Part shown: one piece after another, positions 1-7,103 of the stretch
Position numbering within the stretch: the stretch's first letter is position 1
How the letters are laid out: each line of letters begins with the position of its first letter
Assembly: GCF_003385235.1 (NCBI RefSeq)
Contig: NZ_PQIA01000101.1
Coordinates: forward strand, 1-36,123
Origin: Amycolatopsis circi
GTDB lineage: Bacteria > Actinomycetota > Actinomycetes > Mycobacteriales > Pseudonocardiaceae
DNA length: 36,123 bases
Reading direction: 5' to 3'
Program-made: the position numbers and the translations under genes
Notes under the pieces: model-generated
Told to the model about the DNA's origin: nothing
The model's database searches: none
The model's input: only the letters and a program-made list of their open reading frames with translations

Positions 1-14
1 GCCCTTCACGGACC
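1..14. repeat. Right-edge fragment of dispersed hairpin repeat
   Basis: The first bases read GCCCTTCACGGACC. This is the right arm of the hairpin family seen at 27080-27100 and 27171-27225, where CCCCTTCACGG closes the stem. The left arm would lie outside the window, so this is only a probable partial copy. Confidence 0.4.
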
Positions 15-141
15 AACGCCCCGCCCCCGCCTCAATGCACCAAACGCCCCGCTGGGGCGATAGCCCCACCACCACCCAAAGGCAACCGACGCACCCAACA
101 ATCGAGGCACCCACACCACCCCCGCACCCCGATACGAAGCC
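15..141. other. Non-coding stretch downstream of meaA terminator
   Basis: I see no credible gene here. The reading frames that cross it lack family resemblance and a ribosome binding site. The plus strand is strongly C/A-rich and G-poor, the same asymmetry as the 3' half of meaA. A small hairpin (GCCCC, 3-nt loop, GGGGC) sits at about 47-59. Confidence 0.5.
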
Positions 142-205
142 AAAAACGCGGCGCGGAGGTGCTTGTCAAGGCATCTTTCCCGCCTTGACAAGCACCTCCG
201 CGCCG
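142..205 (-). terminator. Intrinsic terminator of meaA
   Basis: A perfect 24-bp inverted repeat has arms at 149-172 and 182-205 and a 9-nt loop. On the minus strand the stem is followed two bases later by TTTTT (142-146). It lies 66 bp past the meaA stop codon. Stem plus T-run is the standard Rho-independent arrangement. The stem is unusually long and carries the motif GGTGCTTGTCAAGGC. Confidence 0.85.
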
Positions 206-270
206 TAGTCACAATCAGCTTCGGGGTGCCCCACGCAACCAACGAGGCAATGTCGCCGCCAGGCGACGAG

Positions 271-2295
271 CTACCGAGCACCCAACCCATGCCGCTCCCG
301 AACCAACTCCACAATCCCAGCCATAATATCGGTCAACTCATAATCCTTAGGCGTAAACACCCGAGCAATCCCCCGCTCAGTCAACAAGTCAGCATCATCA
401 GGCGGAATAATCCCACCCACAATCACCGGAATATCCGAAGCCCCAGCCGCCCGCAGCCCGTCGACCACCAACGGCACGACCTCAAGATGCGACCCAGACA
501 ACACCGACAGCCCAACCACGTGCACCCCCTCCTGCACAGCAGCCGCGACAATCTGATCCGGAGTCAGCCGAATCCCCTGATAAACAACCTCAAACCCAAC
601 ATCCCGCGCCCGAACAGCAACCTGCTCAGCCCCATTGGAATGCCCGTCCAACCCAGGCTTCCCCACCAGAATCCGCAGGCGCTCGCCCATCTCGGACTCA
701 GTGCGACGAACCAATTCCCGAACCCGCTCCAGCCCAGGATCCCCCTGCCCAGCAGCCGCAGCAGCAGAAACCCCAGTAGGCGCCCGATACTCCCCGAAAA
801 CCTCGCGCAGCGCCCCAGACCACTCCCCAGTAGTCACCCCAGTCCGAGCACACTCCACAGTAGCCTCGAACAAATTCCCCGAAGTCGAAGCCACCTCCTT
901 CAAAGCGGCAAGCGAAGCAGCGACAGCAGCGTTATCTCGCTCCTCCCGCCACTTCTCCACCGCCGCAACCGCGGCCTTCTCCACCGCGGGATCAATAGTC
1001 TCGATCGCCTTAGCACCCTCCGCCTGCAACGGCGACGGCTCAGTCGTCTCGAACTTGTTCACCCCGACAAGAACCCGCTCCCCGTTCTCCATCCCCCGCC
1101 GATACTCCGCGAGAGACGAAACGAGCTGCGACTTCATATAGCCGCTCTCAACGGCAGCCACCGCGCCGCCGAGATCCTGCACCCGCGCGATCTCCGCACG
1201 AGCGCCGGAAACGATCTCGTCGACCTTGGCCTGCACCACATGCGACCCGTCGAAAATGTCCTCGTACTCCAGCAAATCCGTCTCGAACGCGAGCACCTGC
1301 TGCATCCGCAACGCCCACTGCTGATCCCACGGCCGCGGCAACCCGAGCGCCTCGTTCCACGCAGGCAACTGAATCGCCCGCGCCCGCGAACCACGCGACA
1401 ACGACACCGCGAGCATCTCAAGCACGATCCGCTGGACGTTGTTCTCCGGCTGCGCCTCGGTCAGCCCGAGCGAGTTCACCTGCACGCCGTACCGCAGCCG
1501 GCGCGCCTTCGGGTTTTCGACGCCGTAGCGCTCGCGCGTCAGCTCATCCCACAGCTGCGTGAACGCGCGCATCTTGCACATCTCTTCGACGAACCGGACG
1601 CCCGCGTTGACGAAGAACGAGATCCGCGCGACGACCTTCTCCATGTCGGCCTGGTCGACCTGGCCGGAGTCGCGCACCGCGTCCAGCACGGCGATCGCGG
1701 TGCACAGCGCGTACGCGACCTCCTGCGTCGGCGTCGCGCCCGCTTCCTGCAGGTGGTAGCTGCAGATGTTGATCGGGTTCCACTTCGGCACGTGGTGCAC
1801 GGTCCACGCGATCATGTCGGTGATCAGCCGGAGGCTCGGCCCGGGCGGGAAAATGTAGGTGCCGCGGGACAGGTACTCCTTGATGATGTCGTTCTGCGTG
1901 GTGCCGGTGAGCTTGGCCAGCACCTCGTCGACGTCGCGGCCCTCGGCTTCGGCCTGTTCGCGGGCCACCGAGACGTACAGCGCGAGCAGCCACATCGCGG
2001 GCGCGTTGATGGTCATCGAGGTGTTCGCCTCGGCGAGCGGGATGCCGTCGAACAGCCGCCGCATGTCGCCGATGTGCGACACCGGAACGCCGACCTTGCC
2101 GACCTCGCCGCGCGCGAGCACGTGGTCCGGGTCGTAGCCGGTCTGCGTCGGAAGGTCGAAGGCGACTGACAGCCCGGTCTGCCCCTTGGCGAGGTTCCGC
2201 CGGTAAAGCTCGTTGGACGCGGCGGCGGACGAATGACCCGCATAGGTGCGCATCACCCAGGGCCGGTCGCGCTCGTGGTCGGTGGGGTACGGCAC
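271..2295 (-). CDS. meaA: Ethylmalonyl-CoA mutase-like protein MeaA (B12-dependent acyl-CoA mutase)
   Basis: This 674-residue protein is a one-chain coenzyme B12-dependent acyl-CoA mutase of the MeaA/ethylmalonyl-CoA mutase type. In the ethylmalonyl-CoA pathway such enzymes convert ethylmalonyl-CoA to methylsuccinyl-CoA. The N-terminal TIM-barrel half has PWVMRTYAGHSSA, FDLPTQTGYDPDH and NTSMTINAPAMWLLALY, and mid-protein PKWNPINICSYHLQEAGA. The C-terminal B12-binding domain has the DxHxxG motif (DGHSNG, His about 552), a later GLSVLSGSH and VGGIIPP. The start is GTG, with AGAGAGGTG about 5 bases upstream. Methylmalonyl-CoA mutase is the main alternative, but the one-subunit 674-aa form and its motifs fit MeaA better. 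Codon use drifts along the gene: the 5' half is normal C/G-ending, the last third almost entirely G/T-ending. A cobalamin adenosyltransferase that could supply the cofactor lies at 11.6 kb. Confidence 0.9.
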   Translation of the reverse strand: MPYPTDHERDRPWVMRTYAGHSSAAASNELYRRNLAKGQTGLSVAFDLPTQTGYDPDHVLARGEVGKVGVPVSHIGDMRRLFDGIPLAEANTSMTINAPAMWLLALYVSVAREQAEAEGRDVDEVLAKLTGTTQNDIIKEYLSRGTYIFPPGPSLRLITDMIAWTVHHVPKWNPINICSYHLQEAGATPTQEVAYALCTAIAVLDAVRDSGQVDQADMEKVVARISFFVNAGVRFVEEMCKMRAFTQLWDELTRERYGVENPKARRLRYGVQVNSLGLTEAQPENNVQRIVLEMLAVSLSRGSRARAIQLPAWNEALGLPRPWDQQWALRMQQVLAFETDLLEYEDIFDGSHVVQAKVDEIVSGARAEIARVQDLGGAVAAVESGYMKSQLVSSLAEYRRGMENGERVLVGVNKFETTEPSPLQAEGAKAIETIDPAVEKAAVAAVEKWREERDNAAVAASLAALKEVASTSGNLFEATVECARTGVTTGEWSGALREVFGEYRAPTGVSAAAAAGQGDPGLERVRELVRRTESEMGERLRILVGKPGLDGHSNGAEQVAVRARDVGFEVVYQGIRLTPDQIVAAAVQEGVHVVGLSVLSGSHLEVVPLVVDGLRAAGASDIPVIVGGIIPPDDADLLTERGIARVFTPKDYELTDIMAGIVELVRERHGLGAR

Positions 2296-2345
2296 GGTGC
2301 ACCTCTCTTCGCCGAGACGACCGCCCGAGTGTACCCGCCGGTAAC

Positions 2346-2663
2346 TTAATCGGCGGAGTGGATTCGGCCACGCCCGGGTGACGCGCCGGGCCGGACGACC
2401 ACTACCCCGCGGTCGAGGTCGACGGTACCCAGCGGCGGCGCTCCCTGCGCTTCCTCCTCAAGAGTCATCTCGACCGAATCGCGGTGTTCCAGCTCGTTGC
2501 GCTTGGTGCCGTAGAGGAACGAGGTGACCTCGTCGAGGTACGTCGAGGACATCCGCGCCTTGAGCCGGGACGGCTTCTTCTTCCGCCGCAGTTCCCAGCC
2601 GCCGACGATCAGCAGCACGATGGTGGCGACTGGCAGCGAGAGACCCAGCAAGGTCAGCAGCAT
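2346..2663 (-). CDS. Small membrane-anchored protein, DUF6191-like
   Basis: This 105-aa protein has one N-terminal membrane segment (about residues 3-24, LTLLGLSLPVATIVLLIVGG), then a basic patch WELRRKKKP and a cytoplasmic tail with TYLDEVTSFLYGTKRNELEHRDS. That tail recalls an actinobacterial family of unknown function (DUF6191, assigned from memory). Its ATG lies 3 bases after the stop of the upstream PH-like gene, so the two are almost certainly cotranscribed and translationally coupled. A 22-bp remnant of the start of this gene also lies after the second PH-like copy at 3281-3302. The function is unknown. Confidence 0.7.
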   Translation of the reverse strand: MLLTLLGLSLPVATIVLLIVGGWELRRKKKPSRLKARMSSTYLDEVTSFLYGTKRNELEHRDSVEMTLEEEAQGAPPLGTVDLDRGVVVVRPGASPGRGRIHSAD

Positions 2664-2666
2664 GTT

Positions 2667-3200
2667 TCATCCAACGACCCGGGCGCGCGAAGCGTTCCGG
2701 GCGATCAGCTCGGCGACCTGGGCTGCACTCGGGACCGCCATCAGCTCCGGCAGGATCGGATACCAGGCGGGCCGCGACCGGTAGCTCTGGTCGCGCAGCC
2801 ACTCGGTGGCCGTGGGGTGGAAGTCGATCGTCCCGGTGCCGTCGCCGTGGTCGCGCACCCGCGGCGGCCGGAGGTCATTGAGCCGGATCCAGCGGAACTC
2901 GATGCCGGGCGGCGACTCCGACACGAAGATCAGCCTGCGGTCGGTGACCAGGTACGTCGTCACCGCGATAAAGGCGCGACGCTCGCGGTTTCGCTCGTGC
3001 GCGGTTGCGGCGGCCAGGACGAACACGACGACCCAGCCGATCATGACCCCGTAACTCAGACTCAGAATCGTGGTCAGCCCCGCGGCGAACAAGATCAGGA
3101 ACCCCACCGTGAGGTAGTAGTGGTAATCGCGATAGCGCCGCACGTAGCGCTGCGGCCTCCCAGACCAGAGCAGTTGTTCGCCTTCGACCAGTGGGTACAT
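2667..3200 (-). CDS. PH-like-domain membrane protein, copy 1
   Basis: This 177-aa protein begins MYPLVEGEQLLWSGRP, the opening typical of small bacterial membrane proteins with a PH-like (bPH) domain. Two hydrophobic helices follow (about residues 30-50 and 55-70). A soluble domain follows, with TTYLVTDRRLIFVS and later RVRDHGDGTGTIDF. It is a tandem paralogue of 3303-3848, with identical WSGRP, TYLVTDRR and VRDHGDGTGT blocks. The ATG is preceded by GAGGAGGGC. The role is unknown; position suggests an envelope-associated protein acting with the small protein encoded just downstream. Confidence 0.75.
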   Translation of the reverse strand: MYPLVEGEQLLWSGRPQRYVRRYRDYHYYLTVGFLILFAAGLTTILSLSYGVMIGWVVVFVLAAATAHERNRERRAFIAVTTYLVTDRRLIFVSESPPGIEFRWIRLNDLRPPRVRDHGDGTGTIDFHPTATEWLRDQSYRSRPAWYPILPELMAVPSAAQVAELIARNASRARVVG

Positions 3201-3280
3201 GACGCCCTCCTCGCTCCCGAAGAGTGCACGCTGTCCGGTTCGCGCGGGTTGCCCGATCGGCCGGAATTATTCGGTCCGCA

Positions 3281-3302
3281 GCAGCGAGAGACCCAGCAGG
3301 TT
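3281..3302 (-). pseudogene. Residual 5' end of a second DUF6191-like gene
   Basis: Eighteen bases here are identical to the codons for LLGLSL near the start of the 2346-2663 gene, with no start codon and nothing after them. They lie directly past the stop of PH-like copy 2. This fits a duplicated PH plus DUF6191 unit in which the second small gene was lost. Confidence 0.55.
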
Positions 3303-3848
3303 CTACCCAGCGGCCGGGGTGCGCGGAGCGTTCCGCGCGATCAGCTCGGCGACGTGCTCCGGATCCTCGATCGCGACCAGTTCGGGCACCATCGACGTGA
3401 GCAGCGACCGCGCCTGGAACTTCTGGGCGCGCAGCCGCACGCGCATGGGCGCCGCGAAGCCGACGGTGCCGGTGCCGTCCCCGTGGTCGCGTACCTGTGG
3501 CTCCTCCAGATCGGGAAACCACACCCAGCGGAACTCGATGCCGCCCGGACGGTCGGCGACGAAGACGATCCGGCGGTCCGTCACCAAGTAGGTCAGCACC
3601 CCGAACAACACCCTCCGCTGCCGGTTCTGTTCAGCGATCAGCGCGATCGCCGCGCCGAAGAAGCCCGGCCACAGTGCGAAGATGTCGGAATCCACCTCGA
3701 AGATCGCGATGCCGCCGATGCCGAGCGCGGCGATCGCTCCGAAGGTCACCGCCGCTGCGACGTAATTGTGATAGTCCGCGTACCGGCGCACGTAGCGCCG
3801 CGGCCGCCCGGACCAGAGCAGTTGTTCCCCTTCGGCCAGTGGATACAC
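3303..3848 (-). CDS. PH-like-domain membrane protein, copy 2
   Basis: This 181-aa paralogue of the 2667-3200 product starts at GTG (MYPLAEGEQLLWSGRP) with GAGGAGGGC upstream. The architecture is the same: the GEQLLWSGRP opening, two membrane helices (about 30-50 and 55-70), then LTYLVTDRRIVFVAD and VRDHGDGTGTVGF. Sequence outside these blocks has diverged, so the duplication is not recent, or the copies have specialised. It is divergent from the LysE-type gene at 3972 across 123 bp. The function is unknown. Confidence 0.75.
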   Translation of the reverse strand: MYPLAEGEQLLWSGRPRRYVRRYADYHNYVAAAVTFGAIAALGIGGIAIFEVDSDIFALWPGFFGAAIALIAEQNRQRRVLFGVLTYLVTDRRIVFVADRPGGIEFRWVWFPDLEEPQVRDHGDGTGTVGFAAPMRVRLRAQKFQARSLLTSMVPELVAIEDPEHVAELIARNAPRTPAAG

Positions 3849-3971
3849 AGCGCCCTCCTCGCTCCCGAAGAGTGCACGCCGTCCGGTTCGCCCGGGTTGC
3901 CCGGTCGGGCGGAACCACTGTGACGGAAATCCGCGAGACGTCGGCCGATCCGGGATCTACCGTGGTCAGAC

Positions 3972-4601
3972 GTGACGTGGAGCGGGTACGGCAGCTATCT
4001 GGTGATCGTGGTCCTCATCGTGCTCGCGCCGGGGCCGGACACGATGGTGATGCTGAAGAACGCGCTGTCCGGCGGGGCGCGCGGCGGGTTGCTGGCCACC
4101 GCGGGCATCCTCGCCGGAAACGCGGTGCAGGGCACTGCCGCGGCGCTCGGGCTCGGCGTGGTCATCGCCCGCTCGCAGCCGGTGTTCCTCACGCTCAAGT
4201 GGCTCGGCGCGGCTTACCTCCTCTTCCTCGGCTTCCAGGCGCTGCGCGGCGCGTGGCGCGGGAACTACGACACGGTCGCCGACACCCAGCGTAAGCGCAC
4301 CAGCGGCTTCCGGCGGTGGCGCGAGGGGTTCCTGTCGAACATCACGAACCCGAAGGTGCTGGTGCTGTACCTGTCGGTGCTGCCGCAGTTCCTCGACCCG
4401 GTGCGCACGACGACGTGGGACGCGCTGCTGCTCGCCTACACGGTCGCCGTGCTGGGCACGATCTGGCTGCTGGTCCTCCTGTTCTTCGTGCACCGGGTCC
4501 GCGCGTGGCTCAGCCGCCGCAAGGTCCGCCGCGCGCTGGACGGGGTGACCGGCACCGCGCTGGTCGGGTTCGGCGCGGCGCTGGCCCTCGAGTCCTCGTG
4601 A
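3972..4601 (+). CDS. LysE/RhtB-family amino-acid exporter
   Basis: This 209-aa polytopic membrane protein of the LysE/RhtB translocator family exports amino acids or related small molecules. The family signature appears at the N-terminus (LAPGPDTMVMLKNAL), followed by GGLLATAGILAGN, LKWLGAAYLLFLGFQALR and FLSNITNPKVLVLYLSVLPQFL. About six hydrophobic segments are visible, the usual number. The start is GTG (MTWSGYG). It stands alone, convergent with the hydrolase at 4657, with a small hairpin between them. The substrate cannot be told from sequence. Confidence 0.88.
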   Translation: MTWSGYGSYLVIVVLIVLAPGPDTMVMLKNALSGGARGGLLATAGILAGNAVQGTAAALGLGVVIARSQPVFLTLKWLGAAYLLFLGFQALRGAWRGNYDTVADTQRKRTSGFRRWREGFLSNITNPKVLVLYLSVLPQFLDPVRTTTWDALLLAYTVAVLGTIWLLVLLFFVHRVRAWLSRRKVRRALDGVTGTALVGFGAALALESS

Positions 4602-4610
4602 GTACCCGCG

Positions 4611-4638
4611 CCGGTTAGAACAGCCGGTTAGAACCGGC
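4611..4638. terminator. Possible bidirectional terminator between convergent genes
   Basis: A short hairpin GCCGGTT-AG-AACCGGC (4623-4638) lies between the LysE-type and hydrolase stop codons. The half-site CCGGTTAGAAC is also present just before it at 4611. No clear T-run follows, so termination is only suggested. Confidence 0.4.
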
Positions 4639-4656
4639 ATAGCCGCTCACGAGACG

Positions 4657-5850
4657 TCACCGCAGCACGTCGTCCAGCCAGTCGTAGATGCGGCCGCTCG
4701 CGAGTCGCATCGCGCCGACGTGGCAGTGCGCGTCCGCGCCTTCCTCCGCGGTGAAGTTCAGCATCTTCTTCGGGCCGCTGACCCGGTCGTACAGCTGCTG
4801 CGGCTGACCGGTGAAGAACAGGTCCTCCGGAGCGTCGCAGATCAACGCCGGACACGTGATGCGCTCGGCGACGCCGTCGTACAGGTGGTATTCGAGGTAC
4901 TTCGCCAGGAACTCGCGGTCGGTCGCGCCGCCCATGACGTAGCGGCCGTGGCTCAACGCCCAGCGAACGGTAGGGCTCTGTTCCCGCGCGGCGGCTAGAA
5001 AGGCGTCCAGTTCGGGGTCCTCCGGCGCGTTCGCCCGGCGGACGAGTTCGTCGCGGTCCCACGGGAGCTGCTCCACGAAAACCGCACCAGCGTCGAAGAG
5101 GCCGTCCACCGCGACGACAGCCGACAGCCTCGGCTCGAACGCGGCGGCGCGCGGCGCGAGCATCCCGCCCAGGCTCCAGCCGATCAGGGCGACCTTGTCC
5201 GGGATCACCCGCGGGTCGGCCAGTGCGTAGTCGAGCACCTGGCTGACGACGTGCTCCCAGTCCGGGCGGAACAGCAGCCCGTCGCGGTGGACGGCGCTGG
5301 GCTGGCCGGGGCCGTCGAAGGTGAGCACGTGGTAGCCGCGTTCCTGGCCCGCCGTCGCGCCCATGAAGTGCAGGTCCTCGGCGCTGCCGTCGAAACCGTT
5401 GTGCACCACCAGAAGCGGCTTCGGGCCGTCGCCGGGAGCGCGGTAGAAGTAGCCGCGCAGGACGTGGCCGTCGTAGGGGATTTCGATCCGTTCGACGTTA
5501 TCGATCGACTCCACGGCGCGCTGGAAACACTCGACGTTGCGCTCGTAGGCGTAGTTGATCCGCGGGTCTTCGGGATTGCCGTGCAAGAAAAACTCGGCGC
5601 GGCGGTAATACGTCGAGGCGCGCAGGTACGCGTCGCGCGCGCTGACCGGGTGCATCGTGGCGGCTTCGGCGTAGAGCCGTTCGGCGGTGGCGAGCCACGC
5701 GTCGTGCCAGCTGTCGTAGTCACCGGACTTGATGTTCGACGCGGTCGCGATGACCTCGCCGAAATCCGCGCCCCCGTAGGCGATCTCGCCCAGCGCGAGC
5801 AGCGTCTCGAACCAGAATTGCGGGTCGTCTTCGAACAGCAGCGGCTTCAT
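4657..5850 (-). CDS. Alpha/beta hydrolase, dihydropseudooxynicotine-hydrolase-like
   Basis: This 397-aa two-part protein has an N-terminal helical region (about 1-125, with YYRRAEFFLHGNPEDPR) and a C-terminal alpha/beta hydrolase fold. The nucleophile elbow is GWSLGG, preceded by VHNGFDGSAEDLHFMGA (oxyanion region). The acid and base probably lie in ICDAPEDLFFTGQ and GADAHCHVGAMR. This layout matches C-C or ester hydrolases related to 2,6-dihydropseudooxynicotine hydrolase; the substrate is unknown. Its ATG overlaps the stop of the NmrA-like gene (ATGA), so it is the third gene of a unit starting at 7010 and driven from the TetR-controlled divergent region. Confidence 0.85.
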   Translation of the reverse strand: MKPLLFEDDPQFWFETLLALGEIAYGGADFGEVIATASNIKSGDYDSWHDAWLATAERLYAEAATMHPVSARDAYLRASTYYRRAEFFLHGNPEDPRINYAYERNVECFQRAVESIDNVERIEIPYDGHVLRGYFYRAPGDGPKPLLVVHNGFDGSAEDLHFMGATAGQERGYHVLTFDGPGQPSAVHRDGLLFRPDWEHVVSQVLDYALADPRVIPDKVALIGWSLGGMLAPRAAAFEPRLSAVVAVDGLFDAGAVFVEQLPWDRDELVRRANAPEDPELDAFLAAAREQSPTVRWALSHGRYVMGGATDREFLAKYLEYHLYDGVAERITCPALICDAPEDLFFTGQPQQLYDRVSGPKKMLNFTAEEGADAHCHVGAMRLASGRIYDWLDDVLR

Positions 5851-6653
5851 TGGATCTCTTCTTTCGCGAAGGTGCGGAAATCGCGGGCGGGCCGTCCGGC
5901 GACCCGCTCGACGGTGTCGGTCACGCGGTCCTCGGCACCGCCGCGGATCGCCTCGTCCAGCAAGGCGAGCATTTCGGCGTACGACTCCGGGAGGCCGTCT
6001 CGGACCAGGAATTGCTGATACTCCAGGGTGGAAACCGGCGCGTGCACGACCGGATGGCCGAGCCGTTTGCCGACGATCTCGGCGGCCTGGTCGTAGCTGA
6101 GCGCGCGCGGGCCGGTGATGAGGTGGTCGGTGTTGTGCGGTTCCGGGTCGAGCAGCGCGCGGACGGCGACCGCGGCGATGTCGCCCGCGTCCACGAACGC
6201 CACTCGCGCATCACCGGTCGCGGTCACGATCCGGCCCGCGCGGGCGCTGTCGCCGACGAGGTTCCCGGCGGTGAAGTTCTGCATGAACCACGACGGCCGC
6301 AGCACCGCCCAGCCCGGTTGACGGCGGACTAGGCCGGGCAGACCGCCCACCACCGGGGTGTGTTCGTCCACGGCGGACGAACTGAGCAAGACCACCCGCG
6401 CGTCCGGCGCGTGCTTGAGGAACTCCTCGACGAGCGGCTGCGGATCGGCCGCGACCGGCGCGATCAGGTAGACCGCCGAGACCCCGTCCAGCGCCGGGCC
6501 GTACGTCGCGGAATCGTCCCAGTCGAACCGGATCTGGCCTGGCTTGACCGGATTCCGGGTCGCCGCGCGCGGCCGTACCCCAGCGGCTTCGAGACCGCGC
6601 ACGACGCGGCTGCCGGTGGTGCCGGTCGAGCCGAGCACGAGAACGTCAGACAC
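5847..6653 (-). CDS. NmrA-like NAD(P)-binding oxidoreductase
   Basis: This 268-aa short-chain-dehydrogenase-like protein of the NmrA/atypical SDR type has the dinucleotide loop VLGSTGTTGSRVVRGL at the N-terminus, then ATRNPV and later VFLLSSSAVDE-like and WAVLRPSWFMQNF blocks (as read, VVLLSSSAVDE). The GTG at 6653 is preferred over a further upstream start because it places the loop at the extreme N-terminus and overlaps the preceding stop by 8 bases (GTGTCTGA), a coupling junction. It is the middle gene of a three-gene unit with a broken SnoaL-like gene and a hydrolase. Such proteins reduce quinones or sense NADP; the substrate is unknown. Confidence 0.83.
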   Translation of the reverse strand: MSDVLVLGSTGTTGSRVVRGLEAAGVRPRAATRNPVKPGQIRFDWDDSATYGPALDGVSAVYLIAPVAADPQPLVEEFLKHAPDARVVLLSSSAVDEHTPVVGGLPGLVRRQPGWAVLRPSWFMQNFTAGNLVGDSARAGRIVTATGDARVAFVDAGDIAAVAVRALLDPEPHNTDHLITGPRALSYDQAAEIVGKRLGHPVVHAPVSTLEYQQFLVRDGLPESYAEMLALLDEAIRGGAEDRVTDTVERVAGRPARDFRTFAKEEIQ

Positions 6654-7010
6654 CCGGCACCCCGAGAACATCGGTCACCGCGAGCGGGCTCCAGTAGTCG
6701 CGGTAGCGGCGGATCAGGCCGTCGCGGACAGTCAGGACCACGACGTAGCGCAGGCGGTACGGCTTCTGCGTGGCGACCGCGATGCCGGCCAGTTCGAACT
6801 CCGCGATCGAGACCTCCGGATCGGTCGTCTGGTGCACGGTCTTCGCGACGACCTCGCGGTGGTCGAGCAGGTTCGGATAGTCGCGCAGGTACTCGGCAAG
6901 GGCGGCGCGGCGAACGGGAACTCGGTCACAGCGTCTTCGGCGAACAGCTGCACGAATCCGGCCATGTCGTGCTCGACCAGCAGATCGAGTGCGTGATCGA
7001 TGAGTGTCAT
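6646..7010 (-). pseudogene. SnoaL/NTF2-like gene broken by deletion-frameshift
   Basis: The frame from 7010 reads MTLIDHALDLLVEHDMAGF and ends in family sequence EFPFAAP at about 6905. The continuation RRAALAEYLRDYPNLLDHRE, then PYRLRYVVVLTVRDG and IRRYRDYW, lies in another frame down to 6646. Together they make a typical SnoaL-like cone protein (polyketide-cyclase or ester isomerase fold), but about ten residues usually found between FPFA and the RAAL block are missing. A non-triplet deletion across repeated GCCGCGCC sequence would explain both the loss and the frameshift. GAGGAGG precedes the ATG, and the stop overlaps the next gene, so the gene was the first of this operon. A sequencing error cannot be excluded. 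Confidence 0.75.
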
Positions 7011-7033
7011 CGAGCCCCTCCTCAGGAATGGAC

Positions 7034-7078
7034 GAGACGGTATCGTCTCAACGCCAACGTACACGGGACGGTACCGTC
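7034..7078. promoter_or_regulatory. Twin TetR operators in divergent promoter region
   Basis: Two related palindromes lie between the divergent SnoaL-like and TetR genes: GAGACG-GTAT-CGTCTC at 7034-7049 and the perfect 12-mer GACGGTACCGTC at 7067-7078, followed by TC. Their centres are 31 bp apart, close to three helical turns, so two dimers could bind the same face. Position and form fit autoregulation by the adjacent TetR protein and control of the 7010-4657 unit. Confidence 0.8.
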
Positions 7079-7090
7079 TCGTCCACACGC

Positions 7091-7096
7091 TATGCT
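7091..7096 (+). promoter_or_regulatory. Putative -10 box for leaderless tetR transcript
   Basis: TATGCT ends 7 bases before the ATG at 7104, which lacks a Shine-Dalgarno sequence. Transcription starting at or next to that ATG would give a leaderless mRNA, common in actinobacteria. The -35 region would overlap the second operator. No good -35 hexamer is visible. Confidence 0.45.
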
Positions 7097-7103
7097 GCTC
7101 GGC

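Larger units (their letters stand above)
2633..3912 (-). repeat. Tandem duplication of a PH-like gene with its leader
   Basis: Two copies lie head to tail. Copy 1 covers roughly 2633-3263 and copy 2 roughly 3281-3912. Both the coding parts and the upstream leaders match: 3203-3263 and 3851-3912 share CCTCCTCGCTCCCGAAGAG and the bases beyond. The downstream end of each unit carries GCAGCGAGAGACCCAGCA (2633-2650 and 3281-3298), so the duplicated unit originally included the start of the DUF6191-like gene. Confidence 0.75.

Noticed and set aside
163..2169. 668-codon open frame on the plus strand
   Set aside because: It is antisense to meaA and arises from biased codon third positions; it shows no domain, has low-complexity Arg/Pro/His content, and its start lies in the terminator hairpin.
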